Source of the DNA: Enterococcus alcedinis
GTDB lineage: Bacteria; Bacillota; Bacilli; Lactobacillales; Enterococcaceae
Assembly (NCBI RefSeq): GCF_014635985.1
Contig: NZ_BMDT01000002.1
Location: 186,001 to 250,000 of the forward strand
Direction: 5' to 3'
DNA length: 64,000 nucleotides
The notes beneath the pieces are model-generated. The model saw only the letters and a list, made by a program, of their open reading frames with translations. It was not told the origin of the DNA and searched no databases. Made by a program: the position numbers and the translations under genes. Shown in pieces: positions 46,431-55,171 of this stretch (its first letter is position 1; every line of letters begins with the position of its first letter).

Positions 46431-47294
46431 TTATTCAAATAGACTCGCTAAAAAACTTGGCTTTTTTTCTTTAATAACTACGGGTTGGTCAAAAAGCGTT
46501 GCAATGACTGCCATTTTATCAAGCATTGTACGTTTTTGAATGCTTCCTAATTGCTTACGAAATTCTTGCAGATTCTCTGGGTAAGCTTCATTCGTGTAGA
46601 TGATTTTTGGGTCAAAATCATATGTTTCTTCAAAGTCTGTTTTTTCTTCCTCAGAAAAATTATGCATACTCTGACGGTCCCAAACAATCTGACGTTTGAC
46701 AACTTTTGCTGGCGCTCCCGAACAAATACAATTAGAAGGTACGGCTTTCGTTAAAATAGAGCCATAGCCCAACACTGTCCCTGAACCAATCGTTGCCCCT
46801 TTTAATAAACTCGCACCTTGTCCAATCCACACGTCATCACCAATAATCACATCTTTTCCATGATTGATAATTTTACGACTCTCAATCGATAAAACGATAT
46901 GAACATCTGATGTTCGAATCCATATCCCAAATGAAAACATCACACGTTGACCAATCAACACCGTTCGATTTTCAGACACAATCGCATTTAAAAAACCATT
47001 AAATGAACAATCTTTCCCCATTATAAAAGTTGAATTCTCCCAGACAGAAAGATTCAAAATAACTTTTTTATTCAAGGTATTTTCTAAATAACATAGCCCA
47101 TTATTTGCCATAAAGTTAATCTTACTATTCATTAATTCCGCATCAAAAGGCAGAACCAATCGATTATTTTTGCCATTAAATACCAATTGACATTTGGGGT
47201 TACGTGCCATAAACGTATCATAACTTATCGTTTTCCCATCTGCTCCCGTCAGAATAATTTGATTGTTATTTTCCAATTGAATAATAGACTGCAT
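46431..47294 (-). CDS. Left-handed beta-helix acyltransferase (hexapeptide repeat family)
   Basis: The 287-residue protein has a beta-helical domain typical of CatB/NodL-type O-acetyltransferases: VIIGDDVWIGQGASLLKGAT, IGSGTVLGYGSILTKAVPSN and CICSGAPAKVVK. The conserved His of the family lies in INHGKDV. An N-terminal beta-rich region and a C-terminal helical extension frame it. It likely acetylates a surface or secreted glycan, but no glycan cluster is adjacent. Confidence 0.85.
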   Translation of the reverse strand: MQSIIQLENNNQIILTGADGKTISYDTFMARNPKCQLVFNGKNNRLVLPFDAELMNSKINFMANNGLCYLENTLNKKVILNLSVWENSTFIMGKDCSFNGFLNAIVSENRTVLIGQRVMFSFGIWIRTSDVHIVLSIESRKIINHGKDVIIGDDVWIGQGASLLKGATIGSGTVLGYGSILTKAVPSNCICSGAPAKVVKRQIVWDRQSMHNFSEEEKTDFEETYDFDPKIIYTNEAYPENLQEFRKQLGSIQKRTMLDKMAVIATLFDQPVVIKEKKPSFLASLFE

Positions 47295-47370
47295 ATGTAA
47301 ACCTCCTCACAAAATACTTTTTCTCGATTCATTATACCTTATAAATAAAGCGGTTACTAAGGAAGAAAAT

Positions 47371-47448
47371 AAAAAAAAAGCGCGAAGCAATAAGAACTCC
47401 TCTTTCCAAAAATAATTTTGAAAGATTCTTTGCTTATTACTTTGCGCT
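47371..47448 (-). terminator. Long-stem terminator of the purine permease gene
   Basis: On the reverse strand AGCGCAAAGTAATAAG pairs with CTTATTGCTTCGCGCT, with an inner CTTTC...GAAAG hairpin, and then a run of nine T. Its inner arm AGTAATAAGCAAAGAATC reappears in the tandem palindromes at 52.4 kb. Confidence 0.85.
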
Positions 47449-47456
47449 GAAGGATT

Positions 47457-48833
47457 TTACAATGTAAACAAGTATGCAATCGAAATAATTGAAATGACAT
47501 GCATCGCTTTTGGTATTTCATTTGTACGTTTTGCGAAGATCATGCAGATTTCATAAGATAAGAAACCTAGAACCAATCCTAATGCGATTGAACCTGTTAG
47601 TGGCATCATAACGATTGTTAAGAATGCAGGAATAATTTCTTCGAACGGGCCATCCCAACGAATGTTACGAATATTTTGCATCATGAAAATTCCGATAACG
47701 ACCATTGCTGGTGTCGTTACTGCCGAAGTTACAAGTGATAGTAATGGGAAAAAGAATGCTGACAATAAGAATAAAATTGCCACAACGACACTCATTAATC
47801 CCGTTCGAGCACCGGCAATGATCCCTGAAACCGACTCGATATATGTTGATAAACTTGATGTTCCGAAAAGCGAACCAAAGAATGTACCTAATGCATCGGC
47901 ACTATAAATGCGCTTGTTGTCTTCGAATTTTTCACTTTTAATATCTGAAACTTGTGTTGCTGCTGCAGAAAGCGTTGTTGCTGTTCCAAAGAAATCTAAA
48001 AATAAGAACGTTAAAATAACAATAAATGAATCCAATGATAACATTTTATCTAAGTTTTTAAAGGCCACAAGGAATGTTTCATCTAACATCGCTTGCATTG
48101 GCTCAACTGGTATTACGACAGGTGATCCTGCTGGTAATTGTGGTAGACCTGCTACGACCGTTTCACTTAAGTTAAACCAGTCCATTGTTGCACCAAAACG
48201 AATGAACAACCCGCAAAGTGCTGCGCCAATCATTCCTAAGAAAACCGCGTATTGGTTTTTACGTACTAAGAAGAAGGCTGCAACTAGTAAACCGAAGAAT
48301 GCGATGATGACGTTTGGATTATCGAAGCCACCAAATTTAATGAACATGCCTTCGTCTGGTACGATAATACCTGAGTTTTTGAAACTCACAAAAGCAATAA
48401 AAATCCCTAATCCAACCGTACCGGCTTGTTTAACCGTTGTCGGAATAGCCGTAATAATTTTTGAACGGACACCTGAGATTGCTAGAATTAAAAATAAAAT
48501 TGATGCAACAAGCACACTTGCTAATGCTTCTTGCCACGTTTTACCCATTTGTAAAACAACCGAATAAGCAAAGAAGGCGTTCATTGACATACATGGCGCT
48601 AACCCTAGTGGGAATCGTGCCCATAAGCCCATAATTAACATCGCAATCGCTGATGATAAGATGGTTGACATAAAGACTGCATCTTGTGGCATACCTGCTT
48701 GCCCTAAAATAATCGGGTTAACGAAGATGACATAAGACATCGCTAGAAATGCGGTTAAGCCCCCTGTTAATTCACGTTTGTAAGTCGATCCTGATCTTGT
48801 AATTCCAAAATACTGATCAATTTTTTCTTTCAT
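47457..48833 (-). CDS. Purine (guanine/hypoxanthine) permease, AzgA/PbuG-like NCS2
   Basis: The 458-residue protein has 12-14 membrane segments and the AzgA-branch blocks RELTGGLTAFLAMSYVIFVN, MGLWARFPLGLAPCMSMNAF and ATTLSAAATQVSD. This branch imports guanine and hypoxanthine by proton symport. The start at 48833, behind GGAGGAGAAAAAAGAA, replaces an upstream in-frame ATG. A guanine-type riboswitch in the leader supports the substrate assignment. Confidence 0.93.
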   Translation of the reverse strand: MKEKIDQYFGITRSGSTYKRELTGGLTAFLAMSYVIFVNPIILGQAGMPQDAVFMSTILSSAIAMLIMGLWARFPLGLAPCMSMNAFFAYSVVLQMGKTWQEALASVLVASILFLILAISGVRSKIITAIPTTVKQAGTVGLGIFIAFVSFKNSGIIVPDEGMFIKFGGFDNPNVIIAFFGLLVAAFFLVRKNQYAVFLGMIGAALCGLFIRFGATMDWFNLSETVVAGLPQLPAGSPVVIPVEPMQAMLDETFLVAFKNLDKMLSLDSFIVILTFLFLDFFGTATTLSAAATQVSDIKSEKFEDNKRIYSADALGTFFGSLFGTSSLSTYIESVSGIIAGARTGLMSVVVAILFLLSAFFFPLLSLVTSAVTTPAMVVIGIFMMQNIRNIRWDGPFEEIIPAFLTIVMMPLTGSIALGLVLGFLSYEICMIFAKRTNEIPKAMHVISIISIAYLFTL

Positions 48834-48903
48834 TTCTTTTTTCTCCTCCTTGGTAATTAAAAAAACCAATCACAATGACAAAAAGGACAAAAAAACGACC
48901 CTT

Positions 48904-48969
48904 GCCATAGTAAGCTACTTTGCGGGTAGCTTGTAGAAACTTCTAGACCTTATTACCAGAACTATATGG
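48904..48969 (-). ncRNA. Purine riboswitch aptamer (guanine/hypoxanthine type)
   Basis: On the reverse strand the leader contains CCATATAGTTCTGGTAAT, GGTCTAGAAGTTTCTAC, the stem AAGCTAC...GTAGCTT and TTACTATGG. P1 is formed by CCATATAG/CTATGG, and the core junction sequences match the purine aptamer consensus. The residue that decides specificity is C (ACTATGG, not ATTATGG), so guanine or hypoxanthine is the likely ligand. It is followed after GGGTCG by T7, probably part of a terminator expression platform. It should repress the NCS2 permease when purine is plentiful. Confidence 0.9.
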
Positions 48970-49210
48970 TTTTTCTTCCTTGGTTATCATAACAGGATTC
49001 ACCCGAATAATCAATATAAAACACGAACGAAAAGAATGATAATACGATTAAAAGTTCATTATTAACCGAATAACTCCTCACATTTCAGGCCTTAATGGGT
49101 TAAAAAGGTTAAAAAATGCACCTTTTTGAAAAAACTTCATTGAATACTTTTTTACTTCATCCAATGGTACAATAGAACAAAGAATCACACGTACACGAAA
49201 GGATTTATTT

Positions 49211-49957
49211 ATGAAAATTATTATTTCACCGACCAAAACAATGACGACTCAACCCGATCATTTTTTACCACAAAGTCAACCGGCCTTTTTAGCGGAGACG
49301 AAGAAAATCCTCACCCACTTACAAAAGCTTTCGCTTGAAGAAGCGACGAAACTTTGGAAATGTAGCGCCCCCTTAGCTTTAGAAAATTATGAACGCATTC
49401 AGCAAATGGTTTTTAACCAGAATCTCACGCCAGCGATTGTCAGCTATAAAGGACTACAATATCAATACATGGCCCCTGATTTATTTACCGAACCCGCGCT
49501 GACTTATATTCAAGAAAATTTGCGGATTCTTTCTGGTTTCTATGGTGTTTTGCGCCCGTTTGATGGGATTGTGCCTTATCGTTTAGAAATGCAAGCCCCT
49601 TTACCTATCGCAAAATCAAAGCACCTCTATGATTTCTGGGGGAATAAAATCTATACGGCCTTATTCGCAGATCAACAGCCAGTCATTAATTTAGCTTCCA
49701 AAGAATATTCAAAAACATTGACCCCTTATCTAAAAGAAAACGATCAACTAATTGACATTGCTTTTATGCATGCCATCGACAACAAGCTAAAAGTCAAAGC
49801 GACTTTAGCCAAAATGGCACGTGGTGAGATGGTTCGTTACTTAGCTGAAAATCAAGTCAAAACACTCGATGAAATTAAGCAATTCGACCATCCGCACTAT
49901 CGTTTTTCAAAAACACACTCTTCCGTCAATAAATTTGTTTTTCTCCATCAAGAATAA
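49211..49957 (+). CDS. yaaA: Peroxide stress protein YaaA
   Basis: The 248-residue protein belongs to the YaaA/DUF328 family: MKIIISPTKTM at the start, SYKGLQYQYM, ILSGFYGVLRPFDGIVPYRL and HLYDFWGNKIY. In E. coli YaaA lowers free iron during peroxide stress and has a DNA-binding fold. The gene is divergent from the riboswitch-controlled permease. The start follows ACGAAAGGATTTATTT. Confidence 0.93.
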   Translation: MKIIISPTKTMTTQPDHFLPQSQPAFLAETKKILTHLQKLSLEEATKLWKCSAPLALENYERIQQMVFNQNLTPAIVSYKGLQYQYMAPDLFTEPALTYIQENLRILSGFYGVLRPFDGIVPYRLEMQAPLPIAKSKHLYDFWGNKIYTALFADQQPVINLASKEYSKTLTPYLKENDQLIDIAFMHAIDNKLKVKATLAKMARGEMVRYLAENQVKTLDEIKQFDHPHYRFSKTHSSVNKFVFLHQE

Positions 49958-50042
49958 GGGATTATTCCATTGTTTTTTTCGCTACAACTCTCTATACTGT
50001 AAGTGATTTCAAAATGATGTTTTGATAGAAAGGATGACGCAC

Positions 50043-51023
50043 TTGAAGTACGCATTATTAACAGATTGGCACGTTCACACAGAAGGATTTTTAAATCAAA
50101 TTCCACAAGATGAATGCTTATATGTTTGGGATTCGATTGAAGAAAGAGGTCGTAAAGCGTCCGAAAAATATGGCGCGCCTTATGAATCGGACTTAGAAAA
50201 AGTTTTATCCGATGCCAATGTTCAAGCAGTTGTAATTGAAGCACCCACAACGTCTCATAAAGAATTAATTTTAGCTGCGATTGCTCATGGTAAACATATT
50301 TTTGTCGACAAACCGTTGACAACGAATTATGCAGACGCACTGGAAATTAAAGAGGCTCTGGACAACAGTGATTGTCGTTTTGTCTTATCACTTGAGTCCT
50401 TAATTTCAGGTAGTTATCGCTTTGTCAAAGAACAAATCGATGCTGGTACGATTGGCGATGTCGTTTCGGTTTACTTCCGACGCGCGCACAGCGGTGTTTT
50501 AAATGATTGGCTTCCAGCTTACTGGTACGATCAAACACAATCAGGTGGTGGCGCAACGCTGGATCTTGGTTGCCATGGTTTAGCGATGTTACCTTACCTT
50601 TGTGGTAAACCTGTGGAAGTCAAAGCAATGATGACGCAATTTGGTGACAAAGGGATTGAGGACAACTCCACAACGGTTATGAAATTCGAAAACAAAGCAA
50701 TCGGTACGGCGTTTACTTCATTTATGACAAATGTTGGACAAAACTTCTTAGAGGTAGTGGGACAACAAGGTTCGATCCTAGTTTACGGCTCACCTGGTGA
50801 CACCGAAGATACGATTATGATTCAATCAGAAATTGATGAAAAATATAAAACAAAAACAATGATTGACGGTTCCACTTTAGCAGAGCACCCTTACCCAATT
50901 GCTGTCTTCTCTCAATTGGTTGACGATCCAAGCTTACCAAATCCACCAGAATACGGGATTGATACAGCCGTTGAATTGAGTTGGATTATTGAACAAGCTT
51001 ATTTAAATGGCGGAATCAATTAA
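50043..51023 (+). CDS. Gfo/Idh/MocA-family oxidoreductase
   Basis: The 326-residue protein has a modified Rossmann start (YALLTDWHVHTEGFLNQ), the HIFVDKPLTTN block containing the catalytic lysine (E/D-K-P) and a C-terminal domain with GGGATLDLGCHGLAML. The first strand lacks the classic GxGxxG, which may affect cofactor binding. TTG at 50043 behind AAAGGATGACGCAC is preferred. It likely oxidises or reduces a sugar or inositol-type substrate. It converges on a second family member. Confidence 0.83.
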   Translation: MKYALLTDWHVHTEGFLNQIPQDECLYVWDSIEERGRKASEKYGAPYESDLEKVLSDANVQAVVIEAPTTSHKELILAAIAHGKHIFVDKPLTTNYADALEIKEALDNSDCRFVLSLESLISGSYRFVKEQIDAGTIGDVVSVYFRRAHSGVLNDWLPAYWYDQTQSGGGATLDLGCHGLAMLPYLCGKPVEVKAMMTQFGDKGIEDNSTTVMKFENKAIGTAFTSFMTNVGQNFLEVVGQQGSILVYGSPGDTEDTIMIQSEIDEKYKTKTMIDGSTLAEHPYPIAVFSQLVDDPSLPNPPEYGIDTAVELSWIIEQAYLNGGIN

Positions 51024-51035
51024 TCATTCTAAAAA

Positions 51036-51072
51036 AATAAAAATGTAGCCTTTAAAAGGGCTACATTTTTTG
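51036..51072. terminator. Bidirectional terminator between two oxidoreductase genes
   Basis: AAAAATGTAGCC pairs with GGGCTACATTTTT around TTTAAAA. The stop codon of the reverse-strand gene (51061-51063) is inside the stem. Confidence 0.88.
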
Positions 51073-52005
51073 TCTAATTTTTTCGATTGTTGCAATAATT
51101 TGATACGTATCTTCTAAGCTGTGAACACTTGATTCGCACTGTTTTTCTTTGATTTGTTCCATAAAATGTTCAATTTCGAGGGTCATGTCATCCCCTTTGA
51201 TTGGGAAATGGTACGTCGTTTCCGATTGATTATTTAATTGGATTGTATATTGCTCTAAACGATAGAAATATGGAATTGTAATCTTTCCGTGTTCCCCAAT
51301 AATTGTTGCGATCCGTTCTTTTTCTCGATCAATCGCCCCTTCTACGATAGCCATGGTACCATTTTCAAACGTGAGTGTTGCTTTAAAGTACTCATCCACC
51401 CCATTAAAAAAAACAGCTTTCGCTTGTACGTTCTGAATCGCACTTGCGATTAAAGCTTGTACAAAACCAATCGAATACGTGCCAACATCATTTAATGCGC
51501 CTCCGTGATCCGCTTGAAATAAATAGGATGTGGTATCACGATCTTCACCGACATCAAAACAAAAGCTCGCTTCGATTCGTTTTATTTCCCCTATCTGTTC
51601 CATATCTTTTTTTAATTGTAGAAATCCTTTGTTGAATTTCGTTTTAAAAGCTTCCATAAAGAGTGTTTGATTTTCTTGTGCAACCGTCATGATATCCTTC
51701 ATTGCTGCAGTGGTTAAAACAGCCGGTTTTTCACATAAAACTGGAATCCCTTGTTGCAAGGCTTTAATTGACCATTCTTTATGCCATTGATGTGGTAAAG
51801 CAAGATACACCGCATCAATGTTGGGATCTGCTAATAAGTCTTCATAAGTGGAGTAGACTTGAATTTCTGGGTATTCTTGTTGAAATTCTTGATTGGCAGC
51901 AAGTGATTTGGAGCCAATTGCGGTGACTTTTCCCTCACTAGTGTGTTGAATGCTTTCAAAAAAACGTTTTGCTATATTGCCATAACCAATAATACCAAAA
52001 TTCAT
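51061..52005 (-). CDS. Gfo/Idh/MocA-family oxidoreductase
   Basis: The 314-residue protein has a typical NAD(P) fold start NFGIIGYGNIAKRF, the motif VLCEKPAVLT with the catalytic lysine and HGGALNDVGTYSIGF in the substrate domain. This resembles the short dehydrogenases of the YcjS/YteT or trans-1,2-dihydrobenzenediol type. The ATG at 52005 follows AGGAGGAAAATCA. The substrate is unknown. It lies just downstream of the terminator that closes the palindrome array. Confidence 0.88.
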   Translation of the reverse strand: MNFGIIGYGNIAKRFFESIQHTSEGKVTAIGSKSLAANQEFQQEYPEIQVYSTYEDLLADPNIDAVYLALPHQWHKEWSIKALQQGIPVLCEKPAVLTTAAMKDIMTVAQENQTLFMEAFKTKFNKGFLQLKKDMEQIGEIKRIEASFCFDVGEDRDTTSYLFQADHGGALNDVGTYSIGFVQALIASAIQNVQAKAVFFNGVDEYFKATLTFENGTMAIVEGAIDREKERIATIIGEHGKITIPYFYRLEQYTIQLNNQSETTYHFPIKGDDMTLEIEHFMEQIKEKQCESSVHSLEDTYQIIATIEKIRQKM

Positions 52006-52082
52006 TGATTTTCCTCCTATTAATATCGTATTGAAAATCATGTTCTTCTTTACTTTAAAGCAAGTCGAAGCATTCGTCTAGC

Positions 52083-52112
52083 AAAAAAAAAGATGAAACC
52101 TAAGTCCCATCC
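52083..52112 (-). terminator. Intrinsic terminator closing the palindrome array
   Basis: On the reverse strand GATGGGAC pairs with GTTTCATC around TTAG, followed by nine T. It ends transcription coming from the UvrA-like gene through the array. Confidence 0.8.
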
Positions 52113-52520
52113 TACTTTACTTATCAACTGTTACAGAACACTTCATTTATCACTTTGGTTGAGCCGGACAATAAAATCTGTCCTTCGGCTACTTCAGAAA
52201 AGTCATGTAATCGAAAGTTCACGATTTCATGACCGTCCTTCCAGTAGCTCAGACCAAAACGATTTTATTATCACCTTGGTTGAACGGGTTAAAAAGTGTA
52301 GCGACTGCGGAGATAAGTGGTCACTAGAATAAAATCAAAAACCGATTTTCTCTAATGCCCTCTTATCTCTTGTCGCTGAGCACACTTTTTAACACCTGGA
52401 TTGAACGGGATAACTGAAGCTGTGACTCAATAATAAGCCTGAATCTTTTTGAAAGTAAAAAGCACTTTCAAACGATTCTTTGCTTATTACTCGTCACAGA
52501 ACGCTTCATTTATCACCTTG
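52113..52520 (-). repeat. Tandem array of 121-bp palindromic units behind the UvrA-like gene
   Basis: Conserved linkers of the form CACCTTGGTTGAACGGG start at 52151, 52272 and 52393, and a last CACCTTG at 52514: exactly 121 bp apart each time. Each unit between linkers is one long imperfect hairpin: AATAAAATC/GATTTTATT in unit A, GTTAAAAAGTGT/ACACTTTTTAAC in unit B, TGTGAC/GTCACA plus AATAAGC/GCTTATT in unit C. The stem sequences differ between units but pairing is kept. A half-unit resembling the 3' arm of unit C lies at 52113-52150. The array begins at the last codons of the ABC gene, whose TGA stop is inside the linker. Confidence 0.9.
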
Positions 52521-54768
52521 ATTTAAATAAATATTTTGCTGTGATTGAATCGACGTTTTTCATGTCTTTGACGTAGCCTGAGAACATGATTTCTCCGCCG
52601 TTTTTACCGGCTTCTGGTCCGATATCGATTAACCAATCGGATTGGCGCATGACGTCGGTGTTGTGTTCAATCACAATCACGGAACTGCCGTTAGCGACTA
52701 GTTTTTGTAGTAAGACAAGGAGTTCACTCACGTTGGCCATATGTAGACCGGTCGTTGGTTCATCTAAAATATAGAGATTTCCTGACTTGTGTAGCTCACT
52801 AGCTAACTTAATACGTTGGCATTCACCACCGGACAAGGTATCCATCATTTGACCGAGTGATAAATAACCGAGTCCGACTTCTTCCAGTGTTGCGAGTGTT
52901 TTCGTAATTTTATTGTTTTCGAAAAAGGCTAATGCATCGCTGACTGTCATCTTCAAGATTTCAACAATATTGTATCCGTCTAACTCGTACTGTAAAACTT
53001 CTTCTTTATATTGCGAACCTTGACAGACCGTACACGTCGTCTTCACGCCTTCCATGAAAGCTAAATCCGTCACTGTATAACCTTTGCCTTTACAGTTTTC
53101 ACAACCACCTTTAGAGTTAAAGCTAAACAAAGCTTTGTCGACATTGTGTTTCTTCGCATAAATATCACGGATGGTTGTTAAAATTTTCGTATAAGTGGCT
53201 AAGTTGGAACGGTTCGATTTGTGTAGAGCGCTTTGGTCAATCACGATGGCTTCTGGATGTTGTTCCATAAAGTCCGTAAATACTAATGAACTTTTTCCTG
53301 AACCAGCCACACCGGTCACGACAGTAAAGACATTTTTAGGAATCTTTGTTGTCACATTTTTCAAGTTATTGGTTGTGGCATTTTTAATTTCAAAAAACTC
53401 GGTTGCTTCACGTGGCTTTTCATTCCACTCGATTGGACGATTTAAGTATTTACCAGTTAAGTTGTCGGCTTCTTTCAATGCTTCAACGGTTCCTGTAAAC
53501 ATGATTTCACCACCGTGACTACCAGCTAGTGGACCAACATCGACAATTAAATCGGCGACTTCTATCACATCTGGATCGTGTTCCACGACTAAAATCGTAT
53601 TGCCTTTATCTCGGAGTTTTTGCAGCATTTTATTTAAATTTTGAACATCTCGTGGATGAAGTCCCGTACTTGGCTCATCAAAAATATAAATAATATTATT
53701 CAAGCTACTATTTAAATATTGCACGACTTTAATTCGTTGGGATTCTCCACCGGAAAGGGTCGTTGTTTCACGTGAAAGGGTTAAATAATCCAACTTCATA
53801 TCAATTAAATTTTGAAGGCGTTTCGACATTTCTTCGACAATCGGTTGTGCCTCAGATTCAGTAATGGTTTGAATAAAGTCTAATAACTCGCTTAACTCCA
53901 TATGAACGGCATCATCAATATTTTTTCCATGAATCGTACTACTTAACGACTTTGGATTCAAACGTTTCCCGTGACAGTCTTCACACGTATCAAAAGTCGT
54001 AAATTCTGCGACCTTCTGCTGGGTATTTTCAGAATGCTTACTTAAGTCACGATCAATAAACAAACGACGGAATTTATAAATAATCCCTTCGTAATCCGTT
54101 TTAAAGGTGCCATCTTTATGAGGGACAACGACTTTTTCACCGTGTCCATAAAGCAGTTTATCAAGTAATTCTTTTGGGTATTCATTTAATGGCAAATCTT
54201 TATCGAAAAATCCTGACTCTGCAAAAGAGTTGTAATACCATGTTCCTTTTGCGAAGGCTGGGAATAAAACAGCATCATCGTTCAATGATTTCGTTAAATC
54301 GACAATCTTCTTGAAATCGGGAGCAATCACTTTACCAATCCCTTGGCAAGTGAGACACATACCTTCAGGGTCATTAAAGGAATACGTATGTGCGTAACCG
54401 ACAAAGGGTTTCGCGACACGTGAATAGAGCAAACGTAAAAACGTGTAAATATCCGTTCTTGTACCGAGTGTTGATCGGGCATTTCCACCTAATCGTTTTT
54501 GATCGACAATAAACGCGGGTGATAAATTTTCAATACTTTCAACATCTGGTTTCTCGTACTTCGGTAAGAACCCTTGAACAAATGTGCTATACGTTTGATT
54601 CATTTGACGTCCTGCTTCGTTGGCAATCGTATCAAAAACAATCGAAGACTTTCCTGAACCTGAAACACCCGTGAAAATCGTTATTTTGTTTTTCGGTATC
54701 TCTAGCGTCACGTCTTTCAAATTGTTTTGTTTCATACCTTTTAGAATAATACGGTCTGTATTCGACAT
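52513..54768 (-). CDS. Short UvrA-like ABC-ATPase (excinuclease-type, DrrC-like)
   Basis: The 751-residue protein has the tandem UvrA ABC layout: Walker A GVSGSGKSS (about residue 35) and GVAGSGKSS (about 490), signatures TLSGGESQRIKVVQYL and TLSGGECQRIKLASEL, and zinc-binding CLTCQGIG, CEDCHGKR and CENCKGKG...CTVCQGS pairs. At 751 residues it is about 190 shorter than housekeeping UvrA, as in the DrrC/UvrA2-like group lacking most of the UvrB-binding insertion. It may act in resistance to DNA-intercalating drugs or in lesion sensing. Its stop codon lies in the first repeat linker of the downstream array. Confidence 0.88.
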   Translation of the reverse strand: MSNTDRIILKGMKQNNLKDVTLEIPKNKITIFTGVSGSGKSSIVFDTIANEAGRQMNQTYSTFVQGFLPKYEKPDVESIENLSPAFIVDQKRLGGNARSTLGTRTDIYTFLRLLYSRVAKPFVGYAHTYSFNDPEGMCLTCQGIGKVIAPDFKKIVDLTKSLNDDAVLFPAFAKGTWYYNSFAESGFFDKDLPLNEYPKELLDKLLYGHGEKVVVPHKDGTFKTDYEGIIYKFRRLFIDRDLSKHSENTQQKVAEFTTFDTCEDCHGKRLNPKSLSSTIHGKNIDDAVHMELSELLDFIQTITESEAQPIVEEMSKRLQNLIDMKLDYLTLSRETTTLSGGESQRIKVVQYLNSSLNNIIYIFDEPSTGLHPRDVQNLNKMLQKLRDKGNTILVVEHDPDVIEVADLIVDVGPLAGSHGGEIMFTGTVEALKEADNLTGKYLNRPIEWNEKPREATEFFEIKNATTNNLKNVTTKIPKNVFTVVTGVAGSGKSSLVFTDFMEQHPEAIVIDQSALHKSNRSNLATYTKILTTIRDIYAKKHNVDKALFSFNSKGGCENCKGKGYTVTDLAFMEGVKTTCTVCQGSQYKEEVLQYELDGYNIVEILKMTVSDALAFFENNKITKTLATLEEVGLGYLSLGQMMDTLSGGECQRIKLASELHKSGNLYILDEPTTGLHMANVSELLVLLQKLVANGSSVIVIEHNTDVMRQSDWLIDIGPEAGKNGGEIMFSGYVKDMKNVDSITAKYLFKSR

Positions 54769-54848
54769 CGAACAACCTCCTTCTGGTTTTTTGGCCGGTT
54801 TTCCATCATAACAGAAGACACGTGCCTTGTAAACGAATAAGATGACTT

Positions 54849-55064
54849 TTATTTTTCAGATTTTTTAGCGATTTCACGCTCAATTAGATCGAGGGACAAT
54901 TTTAGTGCTGCCACTCGATTTTTGGATAACGTGATTTGCGATTTGTAGCTGCCACCTTTCGTTTGCTTTTCTTCTAATGAAACAATCGCTTTTTCAATTT
55001 TACTCAAGGTTGAAACAAGTGATTTTTTCGCTGCGGACAACTCTTCAATCGTATATTCTTGCAT
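54849..55064 (-). CDS. Small coiled-coil protein, 71 residues
   Basis: The gene starts behind GAAGGAGGAAAAAAG. It encodes MQEYTIEELSAAKKSLVSTL, followed by heptad-like helices rich in Lys, Glu and Ser and ending IEREIAKKSEK. No membrane segment or catalytic motif is seen. Small helical proteins of this kind are common in Lactobacillales and have no assigned role. It is a single gene next to arr. Confidence 0.75.
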   Translation of the reverse strand: MQEYTIEELSAAKKSLVSTLSKIEKAIVSLEEKQTKGGSYKSQITLSKNRVAALKLSLDLIEREIAKKSEK

Positions 55065-55171
55065 CTTTTTTCCTCCTTCAAAATCATTCTCTTCACGATA
55101 AACAAAATTCCTCGTTTTTTCAACAAAAAAAGCGTAGAATAAGACTTCAATCGAATTTCTAGGAGGTTTTT

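Noticed and set aside
47662-48567. Long forward ORFs antisense to the purine permease gene.
   Set aside because: They mirror the codon pattern of the permease gene and lack ribosome binding sites; the permease and its riboswitch explain the region.
52113-52520. Integron-like attC sites: the linkers contain GTTGAAC/GTTGAGC, matching the GTTRRRY core.
   Set aside because: The linkers are direct repeats without the partner RYYYAAC core at the other end of each palindrome, one linker reads ATTGAAC, there are no cassettes between units and no integrase is present.
52113-52520. CRISPR array (regular short repeats with variable segments).
   Set aside because: The variable segments are about 104 bp, each self-complementary, and no cas genes occur.
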